A program made the position numbers and the translations under genes. From the NCBI RefSeq assembly GCF_001269985.1, contig NZ_BBZB01000002.1:434001-498000 (forward strand): a stretch of DNA of 64,000 nucleotides, written 5' to 3'. Below, in pieces: positions 38,173-47,355 of the stretch. The stretch comes from Pseudoalteromonas sp. '520P1 No. 423'. GTDB lineage: Bacteria > Pseudomonadota > Gammaproteobacteria > Enterobacterales > Alteromonadaceae. Every line of letters starts with the position of its first letter. Position 1 is the first letter of the stretch. The notes under the pieces were generated by a model that saw nothing but the letters and a program-made list of their open reading frames with translations, was not told where the DNA came from and made no database searches.

Positions 38173-38737
38173 AAAACCTCGTATTAATTGGTTTAAGTTA
38201 AATAGAGCGTTACATCGAGATATTGGTTATTTTTGTATTGGAATGACTTTAGTTTTTGCAATTTCTGGGATCGCCTTAAATCATATCAATGATTGGAACT
38301 CTAATTATTCAGTCACTCAAAAAAGCTATAATATTTCACTCGTTAGTAAAGATATTGAATCTAAAAAATTTGAATCTTGGCTCTTAAATGAGCTAAAAAT
38401 CTCAATAGGTATCAAAGCTAGGTTCTGGCAAGATTCTAATATATATAAGTTATTTTATGAAAATGGCTCAATTACAATCAATAAAAATCTAGAAACAGTT
38501 ATTGTTGAACAAATAAAACCTAGGGTTCTACTAAGAAGCTTAAATTTTTTACATTTAAATGAAGCAAAAAAAGCTTGGGTATACTTTTCTGATTTTTATG
38601 CGCTCATGTTAATCTTTTTATCAATTTCAGCACTTTTCATGGTTAAAGGTAAATATAGTGCTTTTAAACATAGAGGCTGTCTTGTACTTATTGGTTTAGC
38701 CACTCCGGCAGGGTTTGTGATATTTTATGCCTCCTAA
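38162..38737 (+). CDS. PepSY-associated membrane protein
   Basis: 191 residues from a TTG start overlapping the DUF4920 gene. Transmembrane helices at about 20-40 (FCIGMTLVFAISGIALNH), 140-160 (FYALMLIFLSISALFMV) and 170-188 (LVLIGLATPAGFVIFYA), with a periplasmic loop of about 100 residues between the first two. The pattern of a short PepSY-type inner-membrane protein, like reductase-like partners of siderophore and heme receptors. Likely reduces or handles imported iron (inference). Confidence 0.7.
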   Translation: MLIKKPRINWFKLNRALHRDIGYFCIGMTLVFAISGIALNHINDWNSNYSVTQKSYNISLVSKDIESKKFESWLLNELKISIGIKARFWQDSNIYKLFYENGSITINKNLETVIVEQIKPRVLLRSLNFLHLNEAKKAWVYFSDFYALMLIFLSISALFMVKGKYSAFKHRGCLVLIGLATPAGFVIFYAS

Positions 38738-38808
38738 ATTGGGCTTTACCAACTAGCGTCAATGCTTATAAGACTTAGGATTGACGCTATTATTTTGAAC
38801 TGGTTAAT

Positions 38809-40421
38809 TTAACGATTAAACTTATTAGGAATATAAGGTAATCGTTTACGTAACGTCAGTGGCTCTGCGTCTGAATCGGCAACAACAGTTAATTCAAATC
38901 AGGCATCGTGATCTAAGTCTTTTTCAGATATTTTGAAGTTATGTGTGAGTTTTTGCTCTTCATAAGGTTTGATATCGACCTTTTGTTGGAATGTTTGCTT
39001 TTTAAAGCTATGGTATAAATCAAAGGTAATTATGCCGTTGGTTTCACCTGCAAATGGTCCATTTAATAAAGCGGTTATTTCTAATGCTTCATTTTTAAAT
39101 TCTGCATTAATTTGTGGTAATTCAAATCCACGATATTGCTTGGTTTTTTGGCTTACTTGTTGCTTTAATTGCGTGCCTTGCCAGTTGTAGTTCAAATCTG
39201 CAGTCACAGTTTTACCTTTTGATAGTAAATCAGCAGGGATCTGTACATTTAACTTTTCGCCAGGTTTTGCCTGCTTTAAAGCTAGCGCGTGCAAAACGAT
39301 TAGCTAATTTATCGCCTTTAAATCCCCAGGCATTAGCTGCTGTGGTTTGGTTGTAATTTGGCATATTTGGATTTAAATCACGGCCATCATCCATATGCGG
39401 CGTAATGCCATGTTGATTATCACTTGAAACCAAACCAAAAGAGCGGTTTATTAAATCACTATGTTGTTGTTCTGTGATTGGCTCAACAATTTCAAATGTA
39501 TCAGCGTTAGCTGTTTTTAGGGAAACAACAAGAGATGTTTTCTTAAATTGAACAGATACACCGAGTTTAGGCTCAATTTGCTTTTTCAAACTGCTAATCA
39601 TGTTTGCAGGTAAAGCGATTTCTTTTGCGCTAGCGCCAAAATTACGACTATGAATAATTAAAGTTTTGGCTTCTTGTACTTCGATACGTAATTGTTGATC
39701 TAAATCGGTATTGCCGTCTTTCCAGCTACGATAATGTTTTTTAGATTCGATGTTTTCTGGGGTTGATTGAGTACCAAAAGACATACCGATAATACCTTGC
39801 TGTAATGTGTCTTTTTGGTATTGCAGTTCGTAACCTAAAGTGGGTTCATCAACGCCACGTTGTATGTCTAATAAAAGCTCGCTCTTATCTGGCATTGGGA
39901 AGTCTGTTTTAAATGGCTTATAAACAGGTGTTTGCGCAGGTGTCATATTAAAACCTAAACGCTGTGGCGCGTAGTCATAACTGGACTTTCTTTTGTAATA
40001 CATATTGCCATCCATTTCCCATTGACCGCCGCTGGCAACTTCATGCGTTTCATCAATATTTGCAACCCAAGTTGTAAACTGTGTTTCAAGTTTTTCCCAG
40101 TCAGGCACTATGCTCTGTATGATTTTAAGAGATTCTGCACGACTATCCGTTTGTTGTCTCATGACTTCTTGATGATAAATTTTTAAGTATTGAGAGTACT
40201 CTGGATTGTTGAACATAAGCCACATCAATATGTTTTATGGTAGATACACGTGCATTGGTACTCACATCTGCAATCATTTGGGATGGTTTAGGTATGGCTT
40301 GCACAACTGATAAAGTTTGATTGCTAACAACTGGGTTTGTTTTTTCAACTAAAGGTGAACGATCTTGTGCACATGCGCCAAGAAACATGGCGGTAAATAG
40401 TAAACTGAGTTTTTTGTTCAT
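38809..40421 (-). pseudogene. Large lipoprotein gene, two frameshifts and one nonsense codon
   Basis: Starts at ATG 40421 with a lipoprotein signal (LLFTAMFLGAC, C17). It shifts frame near 40205 (after HIDVAYVQQ) into EYSQYLKIYHQEVMRQQTDS, shifts again near 39280 into KQAKPGEKLNVQIPADLL, meets TGA at 38899-38901 after DLDHDA, then continues in frame as FELTVVADSDAEPLTLRKRL to TAA at 38809. The reconstructed protein would be about 535 residues. I do not recognise the family. The multiple lesions indicate a true pseudogene rather than a sequencing error. Confidence 0.75.
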
Positions 40422-40832
40422 TGGATAATCCCTATTAAGCATGAGTTGATCTATTGTTTGTATACGGATATTCTTATATAAAAGTATATTGTATGCATTT
40501 ATTTGTTTCAAAATGTATACATGAGTCTGAGAGTCTGTTTTTATAGAAATAAAGTTGGAGCATTTAAATAATAAAATTGCGGATATCTTATAAAGTAAAG
40601 CGGTTACTAAGGATAGCGCTCTGTGAGGCACAATTGAAAATGATTTAGCTGTAGCGCAGGCTGGAATTGTTCAGGGTTATAAGCTTGTAATGATCTATAA
40701 ATTTGTATTAATAATCCAAAAACTGAAATAGGGTCAAGATCATTACAGTAGTTTTAGCAATTTTACTAACAGAAATAGCCATAAGTAAGCTAAAATACAG
40801 ATTGTTATTTTAGCTTTGAGCCCTTTATATTA
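40422..40832. other. Intergenic, helicase promoter region
   Basis: About 410 bp with no credible gene, terminator or operator. It must contain the divergent promoters of the lipoprotein pseudogene and the DEAD-box helicase; no clear elements were identified. Confidence 0.4.
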
Positions 40833-42116
40833 ATGAGTACCGTCACAACGCCAGCAAACTTTACAGAATTAGGCCTTATTTCACCTTTGTTAGCACGTTT
40901 AACAGAAATGGAATACCAAAAGCCAACGCCCATTCAAGCACAAGCGATCCCAAGTGTATTAGCTGGACGTGATTTAATTGCAGGTGCCAATACTGGTTCT
41001 GGTAAAACAGCGACTTTTGCACTGCCTTTATTACAGCAAATTTTTGAGCAAGAAAAGAAATCAAGCGACAAAGGTAACTTTGTTTCAGGTTTGATTTTAG
41101 TGCCAACTCGTGAACTTGCTAAGCAAGTTGCTGATAGCATAAAATCTTATGCGACACATTTAAATGGTGCAGTTAAAACTGTTGCTGTTTTTGGTGGTGT
41201 ATCAATAAATATTCAAATGCTTGCACTGCGTGGTGGCACTGATATTTTAGTGGCAACTCCAGGTCGATTACTTGATTTAATTTCAAGCAATGCAATTAAG
41301 TTAGACCGCGTAGAGACTTTAATACTTGATGAAGCCGATCGTATGCTAAGTCTTGGTTTCACTGAAGAGTTAGCACAACTTTTAGCGTTAATGCCTCAGA
41401 AAAAACAGACTTTGTTATTCTCTGCAACTTTCCCTGAGCAAGTACAAGCACTAACGCAAGAGCTACTTAATGATCCAATTGAAATACAAGTACAAAGTGC
41501 AGATACAAGTACCTTAGTTCAGCGTGTTTTTACCGTTAATAAAGGCCAAAAAACAGCTTTATTGGCACAAATGATAAAGCAACATCAATGGCGACAAGTG
41601 CTTATTTTTGTAAATGCTAAAAAGAGCTGTAATCACTTAGCTGATAAATTATCAAAACGTGGCATTACCGCTGAAGTATTTCATGGTGATAAAGGCCAAG
41701 GCGCGCGTAATCGTGTATTAGATGCCTTTAAAGCAGGTGAAATTGAAGTCTTAATCGCAACTGATATCGCTGCACGTGGATTAGATATCGAAAAGCTACC
41801 TGTTGTGATTAACTTCGACTTACCAAGAAGTCCATCGGATTATATGCACCGTATTGGTCGTAGTGGCCGTGCAGGTGAAGTAGGTTTAGCATTATCGCTT
41901 ATCGATCATGAAGATTATCATCACTTTAAAATCATTGAAAAGAAAAATAAAATTAGACTTGAGCGTGAAGAAGCTGAAGGTTTTGAAGTAGCAGAAGTTA
42001 TTCCTGACAAGTATTTAGATGCTGGTAAACCTATGGCAAAACCAGAAGGTAGCGGTAAAAAACACCGTAAGAAGAGTGTGTCGCAGCAAACCGATATTTG
42101 GTTAAAAAATCTGTAA
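40833..42116 (+). CDS. DEAD-box ATP-dependent RNA helicase (RhlE-like)
   Basis: 427 residues with the full DEAD-box motif set in order: Q motif PTPIQAQAI, motif I ANTGSGKT, Ia PTRELA, Ib TPGRLLD, II DEAD, III SAT, IV LIFVNAKK, V ATDIAARGLDI and VI HRIGRSGRAG. The C-terminal tail is basic (GSGKKHRKKS) as in RhlE-type helicases. It unwinds structured RNA, in ribosome assembly or RNA decay, often in the cold. Single gene with its own terminator. Confidence 0.92.
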   Translation: MSTVTTPANFTELGLISPLLARLTEMEYQKPTPIQAQAIPSVLAGRDLIAGANTGSGKTATFALPLLQQIFEQEKKSSDKGNFVSGLILVPTRELAKQVADSIKSYATHLNGAVKTVAVFGGVSINIQMLALRGGTDILVATPGRLLDLISSNAIKLDRVETLILDEADRMLSLGFTEELAQLLALMPQKKQTLLFSATFPEQVQALTQELLNDPIEIQVQSADTSTLVQRVFTVNKGQKTALLAQMIKQHQWRQVLIFVNAKKSCNHLADKLSKRGITAEVFHGDKGQGARNRVLDAFKAGEIEVLIATDIAARGLDIEKLPVVINFDLPRSPSDYMHRIGRSGRAGEVGLALSLIDHEDYHHFKIIEKKNKIRLEREEAEGFEVAEVIPDKYLDAGKPMAKPEGSGKKHRKKSVSQQTDIWLKNL

Positions 42117-42140
42117 TTTAATTAAATCGTAAGAACTTTA

Positions 42141-42176
42141 AAACCCTAGTAAACTCTGTTTGTTAGGGTTTTTTAA
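42141..42176 (+). terminator. Terminator of the DEAD-box helicase
   Basis: AAACCCT (42141-42147) and AGGGTTT (42165-42171) arms followed by a T run, 25 nt after the stop codon. Confidence 0.8.
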
Positions 42177-42207
42177 TACTAAGTCATCAGGATTGTTATT
42201 TGTATTG

Positions 42208-43383
42208 TTAACTTTTAGTCACTTGTTCTATCACTTTATCTCGGATTGTTTTAAATGAAGTTAAGCATTCATCACTACCACCACAGTTTAAAAATAATAC
42301 AATGCTGATGTCTTGAGCTTCAAAGTAGAAGTTTTCAGATGAATACCCTGGGTTGCCACCACTATGAAAATATACGTTTGCACCATTGTGTTTAAGTTGG
42401 GACATACCTAGACCATAATTTTCATTATTTTTATCTTTAACTAAGCTGTCAGTTCCCCACATTAAATCTCGAATATCGTCATTAATAAAATTAGGATCTT
42501 TAAACATGCTTCGCGTAAAGTGCGCTACATCAGAAACTGAAGACGCGATTGGAGCTGCCGCGGATGTATATTTTAAATTGAGATCTTTGGTATTAAAGTG
42601 TTGTCCATTTATGGTTTCATACCCTGGAATGAGTTCGATCATATTGTTTTCAACACCAACCGAAAAAGTATCTTCAAGAGATAAAGGGCTTAATATTCTG
42701 TCTCGCATTTCATAGGCATTTTGGCTCCCTAAAACAGTATCTAAAATCATGCCTGCTAAATTATAATTTGTATTTGAATAATGCCACCCTGTGCCTGGTT
42801 CAAACTCAGCGGGCTTATTTAATGCGTACTCAACTAATTCTGCGTTACCTTTTTCTTGCTCTGGATTCGCAAGTGCATCTTCTTTCCATTTGTCTGTATC
42901 ACCATAATTATAAATGCCACTGCTGTGATTAAGTAATTGACGTAATGTGATTTTATCACTGTATTGAATTTTAGTTAATAAATCACTGGGTAACCAAGTA
43001 TCTAAAGTATCATCTAAATTAAGTAAACCATCTTGGTGTAATTGTGCAGCCAGTAGGCCGATAAAAACTTTACCTGTACTTGCGATATGAAATGTATCGG
43101 ATGTTTGCATTGGCGTTTGATTTTCAATATCAGACACGCCCGCACTGCCAATAAACTCTCTGTCAGGTGTGTTTACTAATAAAATAATACCAGGCACAGC
43201 TGAAGAAATTTTATTATCAATTAAACTCTGGTAATCGAAGGCAACAGGTTCAGGCGTGACCACTTTAGCTTGTTCTTGCACTTCTGTAGTTGAATCTGAG
43301 CCACCACACGCTGTTAAGAAAACTGAAACTGTAGCACCGAATAAAGCTGATTTGATTGTATTTGTTATCATCATTTTGTTCAC
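42208..43383 (-). CDS. Serine hydrolase lipoprotein (beta-lactamase family)
   Basis: 391 residues. Lipoprotein signal with VFLTACGG (C26). Class C/PBP-like motifs: S-x-x-K in ASTGKVF, Y-x-N in WHYSNTNYN, and HSGGNPGY for the third motif. Probably an esterase, D-aminopeptidase or EstB-like enzyme anchored in the envelope. It belongs to the same superfamily as the gene at 29407-30873 but lacks the TPR tail. Single gene. Confidence 0.85.
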   Translation of the reverse strand: MNKMMITNTIKSALFGATVSVFLTACGGSDSTTEVQEQAKVVTPEPVAFDYQSLIDNKISSAVPGIILLVNTPDREFIGSAGVSDIENQTPMQTSDTFHIASTGKVFIGLLAAQLHQDGLLNLDDTLDTWLPSDLLTKIQYSDKITLRQLLNHSSGIYNYGDTDKWKEDALANPEQEKGNAELVEYALNKPAEFEPGTGWHYSNTNYNLAGMILDTVLGSQNAYEMRDRILSPLSLEDTFSVGVENNMIELIPGYETINGQHFNTKDLNLKYTSAAAPIASSVSDVAHFTRSMFKDPNFINDDIRDLMWGTDSLVKDKNNENYGLGMSQLKHNGANVYFHSGGNPGYSSENFYFEAQDISIVLFLNCGGSDECLTSFKTIRDKVIEQVTKS

Positions 43384-43504
43384 TCTTAGTTGTTTTGTAC
43401 TTGATATGTATTTGATAAAAAAAACTATAAAAGGTAATTAAACAAAAAGACGTACCAAACATTCTCAACATGTACCAAAGTGTATCCGGTTTACATTAAG
43501 CTAT
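43384..43504. other. Upstream region of the serine hydrolase gene
   Basis: AT-rich, includes GTACC- and TGTATC-like words near 43453 and 43485 similar to those before the MipA operon, but too few to call an operator. Leads into the tandem repeat. Confidence 0.3.
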
Positions 43505-43692
43505 GTGGGCTTGGCTTTAGCCGTGCGATTGTATTTTGAAGGCGCAAGACTGAAGTCTCGCCTACAGAGAGATTATCTGGTTTTAAATGTAAGCTCGGCT
43601 TTAGTTATGCGTGTTGTATTTTGAAGGCGCAAGACTGAAGTCTCGCCTACAAAGGTATAATCTGGTTTTAAATGTGGGCGCGGCTTAAGCGT
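43505..43692. repeat. Tandem repeat of 84-85 bp with internal palindromes
   Basis: Two full units (43505-43588 and 43589-43673) and the start of a third (43674-43692). Each contains an imperfect palindrome GGCGCAAGACTGAAGTCTCG with flanking CC, and a shorter GGCTTTAG motif. The structure is like REP/BIME-type intergenic elements. It lies between convergently spaced operon ends, just after the histidine kinase stop. Confidence 0.8.
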
Positions 43693-43709
43693 CCTTCTCT
43701 CGTTAATTA

Positions 43710-44999
43710 TCAGCGCTCTGTAGGCAAAGTTATGGTAAATTTAGCACCAGATAATTCGATTGAATCATCTATTTCAATACTTCCTTGATGCCAATCTATA
43801 ATGCGTTTAACAATAGCTAAACCAATGCCATGGCCTTTGATGGTGGTGTTTTTAGCATCACCGCGAACAAATGGTTTGAGTATGTTTTCTCTTTGTTCTT
43901 TAGCAATACCTAAACCATTATCTTCAATTATGATCAGTGCATTATTTTGATTACGATTTAACGTTACCTGTATTTGACCATTTCCGTAAATTACTGCGTT
44001 TTGTAGTAAATTGTTTATTAACATAGATACATATGAACGATCACCAATGAGTTTCATGTCGTTTGATAAATCGTTAAAAGTAAAATCCACAATATCAGAT
44101 TTTTTAGTCTTGATACAATTAGCGATTAGCTCCGTTAATAATATTTCGTCTTTTTTTATTTCTAACATAGACTGATCTAAACGTGCATAACTAAGCAAGG
44201 TTTCGACTAAAGAGGTCATTTCATCAACATTGTTACTTATTTTATCTTCGAAACGTCGGCGTAAAACAGGATCATCTTCTTCTTGTAAGGTATCTATACC
44301 AAAACGTATTCTGGCCAAAGGTGTGCGCAGATCATGCGATACCGCATTACTTAATAGCTTTACATCACCAATTAAGTTTTCGATACGTTGCGCCATATGA
44401 TTAAACTCAATTTCAATGTCACGAATATATGAAAGCGGACTGATTTTTAGTCTTTGGTTTAATTTGCCTTCACCAAATGATTTTGCTGTTTTTCTCAGAG
44501 TAAGCAAACGCACTATTAGCGGCAGTACCCACAATAAAAAGAGTAATAATAGGGCGATATAAAACAATACGGTGAATATGTAGTTTTGAGTGTCATCTGT
44601 TTTTACAACGTTAATACGGGGGGACTTAACAATCAATAATTCATCACTTGAAGCTAAATAATAATGAAAAGCGACATGCGTTTTTGTTTCTAATAGAAGT
44701 GGTTCACCTAATTTTAGTTGTTCAATTAATTGCTTGGGTAACGGAAATTTAACTAAAGACATTAAGCTCAATTTATATTGATTTTTACTTGACCATAACT
44801 GAATAAACTTTTGTCGGTCAGGTAATTTATCAAGTGTTAGCGCAAGATCAGCGCCCATTTTTTCTAATACGCTAATAGCATTAATACCTTGATGCTGCTC
44901 ATCGGTTGAGTATTGCTCGTAGACACGATCAAATAGCCAACCTAAGCCAACTGTTGCAGTTAGAATAACTGCTAATAATGATATTGTAAGTGCGCGCAT
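43710..44999 (-). CDS. Sensor histidine kinase (RstB-like)
   Basis: 429 residues. TM1 at about 5-23, periplasmic sensor of about 115 residues, TM2 at about 141-165, HAMP domain, dimerisation helix with H222 in VSHDLRTPLAR, and ATPase motifs N (NNLLQNAVIYGNG), G1 (DNGLGIA) and G2 (GHGIGLAIVKR). It phosphorylates the OmpR-type regulator encoded 19 bp upstream. The sensor domain has no recognised ligand signature. Last gene of the MipA - DUF3019 - regulator - kinase operon. Confidence 0.9.
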   Translation of the reverse strand: MRALTISLLAVILTATVGLGWLFDRVYEQYSTDEQHQGINAISVLEKMGADLALTLDKLPDRQKFIQLWSSKNQYKLSLMSLVKFPLPKQLIEQLKLGEPLLLETKTHVAFHYYLASSDELLIVKSPRINVVKTDDTQNYIFTVLFYIALLLLFLLWVLPLIVRLLTLRKTAKSFGEGKLNQRLKISPLSYIRDIEIEFNHMAQRIENLIGDVKLLSNAVSHDLRTPLARIRFGIDTLQEEDDPVLRRRFEDKISNNVDEMTSLVETLLSYARLDQSMLEIKKDEILLTELIANCIKTKKSDIVDFTFNDLSNDMKLIGDRSYVSMLINNLLQNAVIYGNGQIQVTLNRNQNNALIIIEDNGLGIAKEQRENILKPFVRGDAKNTTIKGHGIGLAIVKRIIDWHQGSIEIDDSIELSGAKFTITLPTER

Positions 45000-45018
45000 T
45001 ATTTAGTTAAGTCCAAGA

Positions 45019-45756
45019 TCACCAAGCATCTTTAGCAAAGAGGTAACCTTTACCCCAAATTGTTTTTATTCTAAATGGCTCTGATGAATCGTCTCTTAGT
45101 TTTTTGCGTAATCGCGATATTCTCAGATCGATAGAGCGATCAAAACCATCATAGTCAAAACCTCTTAATTGGCTTACAAGCTCACTTCTTGAAACTGGTG
45201 TACCGGCTTGCTGTGCTAGCAGCCATAAAACGTCAAATTCATTGGTTGAAATTTTAACTTGTTCACCATCAAGAGATACGGTCATTGCTTGTCGATCAAT
45301 TATGAGATTATTAAACTTTAATCTATCCGTATTTTTCTCTATAGCGGCTTGTTCAATATGAGTAGCATGTTCTTGTTGGCGATCTAGATGCTTTTTAATT
45401 CTTGTTAATAAGGCTCTTGCTCTGACTGGTTTTGTTAAATACTCATCAGCGCCCATTTCTAAACCTAATACTTCATCAATCTCTTCATCTCGGGCAGTAA
45501 CCATGATAATGGTATTTTTAAAGTTTGGCCTGACAGCTTTACAAACATCAAAACCATCTAAACCAGGTAACATACCATCTAAAACTACTAAATCAGGATT
45601 TATTTTGTTGATTAAAGTAACAGCTTCATCACCTCTACCAGTCGATGTTACCTGATAGCCTTTTGCACTTAAGTATTCGCACATCCATTCACATAGCTCT
45701 ACATCATCTTCAACAACTAAAATATTAGGCATGTATAGCATTTGATCTACTGCCAT
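45019..45756 (-). CDS. OmpR-family response regulator (RstA-like)
   Basis: 245 residues. Receiver domain with acidic pocket (VVEDD), phospho-acceptor D60 in VVLDGMLPG, T in MVTARD and K in YLTKPV; C-terminal winged helix with SRSELVSQLRGFDYDGFDR and RIKTIWGKGYLF. The start codon abuts the stop of the DUF3019 gene. An internal ATG at 45732 before PNILVVEDD is possible. It probably binds the TGTATC repeats upstream of the operon (47123-47175) and controls it. Confidence 0.92.
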   Translation of the reverse strand: MAVDQMLYMPNILVVEDDVELCEWMCEYLSAKGYQVTSTGRGDEAVTLINKINPDLVVLDGMLPGLDGFDVCKAVRPNFKNTIIMVTARDEEIDEVLGLEMGADEYLTKPVRARALLTRIKKHLDRQQEHATHIEQAAIEKNTDRLKFNNLIIDRQAMTVSLDGEQVKISTNEFDVLWLLAQQAGTPVSRSELVSQLRGFDYDGFDRSIDLRISRLRKKLRDDSSEPFRIKTIWGKGYLFAKDAW

Positions 45757-46185
45757 TTAAAACATTCTCCATGATGCATGAGATCTACCATTATTTTTAT
45801 AAACCCAAGCCATTTCTAATACTTCTTCTGCCACTATCTTCTTACTTGGATTGCGTTTTAAATAAAAAGTAATATTTTCATTGGAAACAAACTCTTTAGT
45901 TAATTGTCCTTGAGCTAGATTATTCCAACATTGTAATGGCTTAGATTGCTGAGATGTGAATAAACAGTAATCATGGGATTTTTTTGATAGCCATGAAATT
46001 TTGACATCAACATAGCAGTCATCACCTTGAACAATAGAAACACATTGTTCAGGGTCTACTTCAAGGGTCAATATTGCTTCGTTTGGTTCTGCATATAGTT
46101 TGGTTGAAAAAAGTATAACCATAGCGATTAAACTGGTTATGATATTTTTATTGTTTATTTTTTTTATTTTCATAATTTTAGTCAT
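45757..46185 (-). CDS. DUF3019 family secreted protein
   Basis: 142 residues with a signal peptide (ending KLYAEP). Conserved family pattern: LEVDPEQCVSIVQGDDCYVD, HDYCLFTSQQ, LQCWNN and a C-terminal HASWRMF; four cysteines likely form two disulfides. Function unknown; DUF3019 genes are commonly found beside MipA-type porins and RstA/RstB-type regulators in Shewanella and relatives. 11 bp after the MipA-like gene and directly abutting the regulator. Confidence 0.8.
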   Translation of the reverse strand: MTKIMKIKKINNKNIITSLIAMVILFSTKLYAEPNEAILTLEVDPEQCVSIVQGDDCYVDVKISWLSKKSHDYCLFTSQQSKPLQCWNNLAQGQLTKEFVSNENITFYLKRNPSKKIVAEEVLEMAWVYKNNGRSHASWRMF

Positions 46186-46196
46186 CAGATCTCTAG

Positions 46197-47078
46197 CTAA
46201 AAAACATAACTTACAAGGATGCCAAATTCAGTCATGTTTTTAGAACGACTTTCAAGGGTACTTGCGAATTGCATTATTGGGCTATCGGTTATACTGTCAG
46301 CCAAACGGGTATATCTGTAATAAGTTTCAAATAGCCATTTATTATTGATAGGGTAGCTTGCTCCAAGTTCAGTTGTGGTATCTATACCTGAACTTGGGTG
46401 ATAGGCTTTAAAATTATTAGTAGCGCGATCCGCTTCAATGCCATAATAATAATCAAGCATATCTTCAGAGCGATACTCTAAACCAAATGCAGTATATAAC
46501 TCCCAATTTTTAACTTGAAAAGACTGGTCTATCCATACAGAGGCGTATAACGCATTGTCATATTCATCATTGAAAGAGTAGGGAGCAACAACAAATTGAA
46601 CTGTCGTTTTGTCAAAACTGCCTGTTGATCTCAAGGCTGCCATTCGTGTTATATCACTTTTTTTATAAAAGACTTTCCCTTGATCAATAAAGCCAGTTTC
46701 ATTTTTGCCATGGGCAATATTCGTTACTAAATCGAAATTCCAACGTTCGGTATTATAGAAGTTATAACCGATATTTATTCCAGAATTGAGCACTCTATAA
46801 AATGCTGCTTCAACAAATACTTGGCTTTCCCATTGATAACGAGCGTTGATAAATAATGACATGCCACTCTCTTCATCGTTATAGGGGTTAGTTACGATAT
46901 TGTATCCAAACCCTAATTTTAAATAGCCACCACTACGGTCTATATCATTAAGTTGTATTGGTTGTGTGAATTCAGCATCTTCATTGACTTGGTTCTCACC
47001 TGATAATACTGAGGAAGCGTAAAAGCTTGTTAAGCCAAATAATAAGCTAACGATAAGCTGTTTTGATAAAAGTCTCAT
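46197..47078 (-). CDS. MipA/OmpV family outer-membrane protein
   Basis: 293 residues with a signal peptide (ending VLSGE). Beta-barrel pattern with alternating aromatic residues (YLKLGFGYNIVTNPY, VFVEAAFYRVLNSGINIGYN) and a C-terminal FGILVSYVF that ends in Phe, as needed for outer-membrane insertion. MipA/OmpV proteins are porin-like, linked to murein scaffolding or osmotic response. First gene of a four-gene operon ending in a two-component system that probably regulates it. Confidence 0.82.
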   Translation of the reverse strand: MRLLSKQLIVSLLFGLTSFYASSVLSGENQVNEDAEFTQPIQLNDIDRSGGYLKLGFGYNIVTNPYNDEESGMSLFINARYQWESQVFVEAAFYRVLNSGINIGYNFYNTERWNFDLVTNIAHGKNETGFIDQGKVFYKKSDITRMAALRSTGSFDKTTVQFVVAPYSFNDEYDNALYASVWIDQSFQVKNWELYTAFGLEYRSEDMLDYYYGIEADRATNNFKAYHPSSGIDTTTELGASYPINNKWLFETYYRYTRLADSITDSPIMQFASTLESRSKNMTEFGILVSYVF

Positions 47079-47122
47079 TTTATGTTCTTTTGTTATTTTA
47101 AATTATTAAACATATTGTAAAG

Positions 47123-47175
47123 TGTATCGAAATTAATGATGTATCTAGGGTTACCTAGATGTATCATTTTGTATC
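47123..47175. promoter_or_regulatory. Four TGTATC direct repeats before the MipA operon
   Basis: TGTATC occurs at 47123-47128, 47140-47145, 47160-47165 and 47170-47175, with starts 17, 20 and 10 bp apart, within 100 bp of the MipA-like start. OmpR-family regulators bind direct repeats of about this size with near 10-bp periodicity. Likely target of the response regulator at 45019-45756. Confidence 0.55.
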
Positions 47176-47355
47176 TTACTTGCGAATTTCAAAGCAATGA
47201 GTATAAAGAATGGAAGCAGCTTTGTCACAGGTCCAGGGAAATAATTACAGTTTTAGGTTTTGTAATTAATATAAAATTAGCTACTGATAAATATGAACTT
47301 TATTCAAATAAAAAATAAATTTGGCGTTATAATCTAAATAATGGAACTTTAATAA

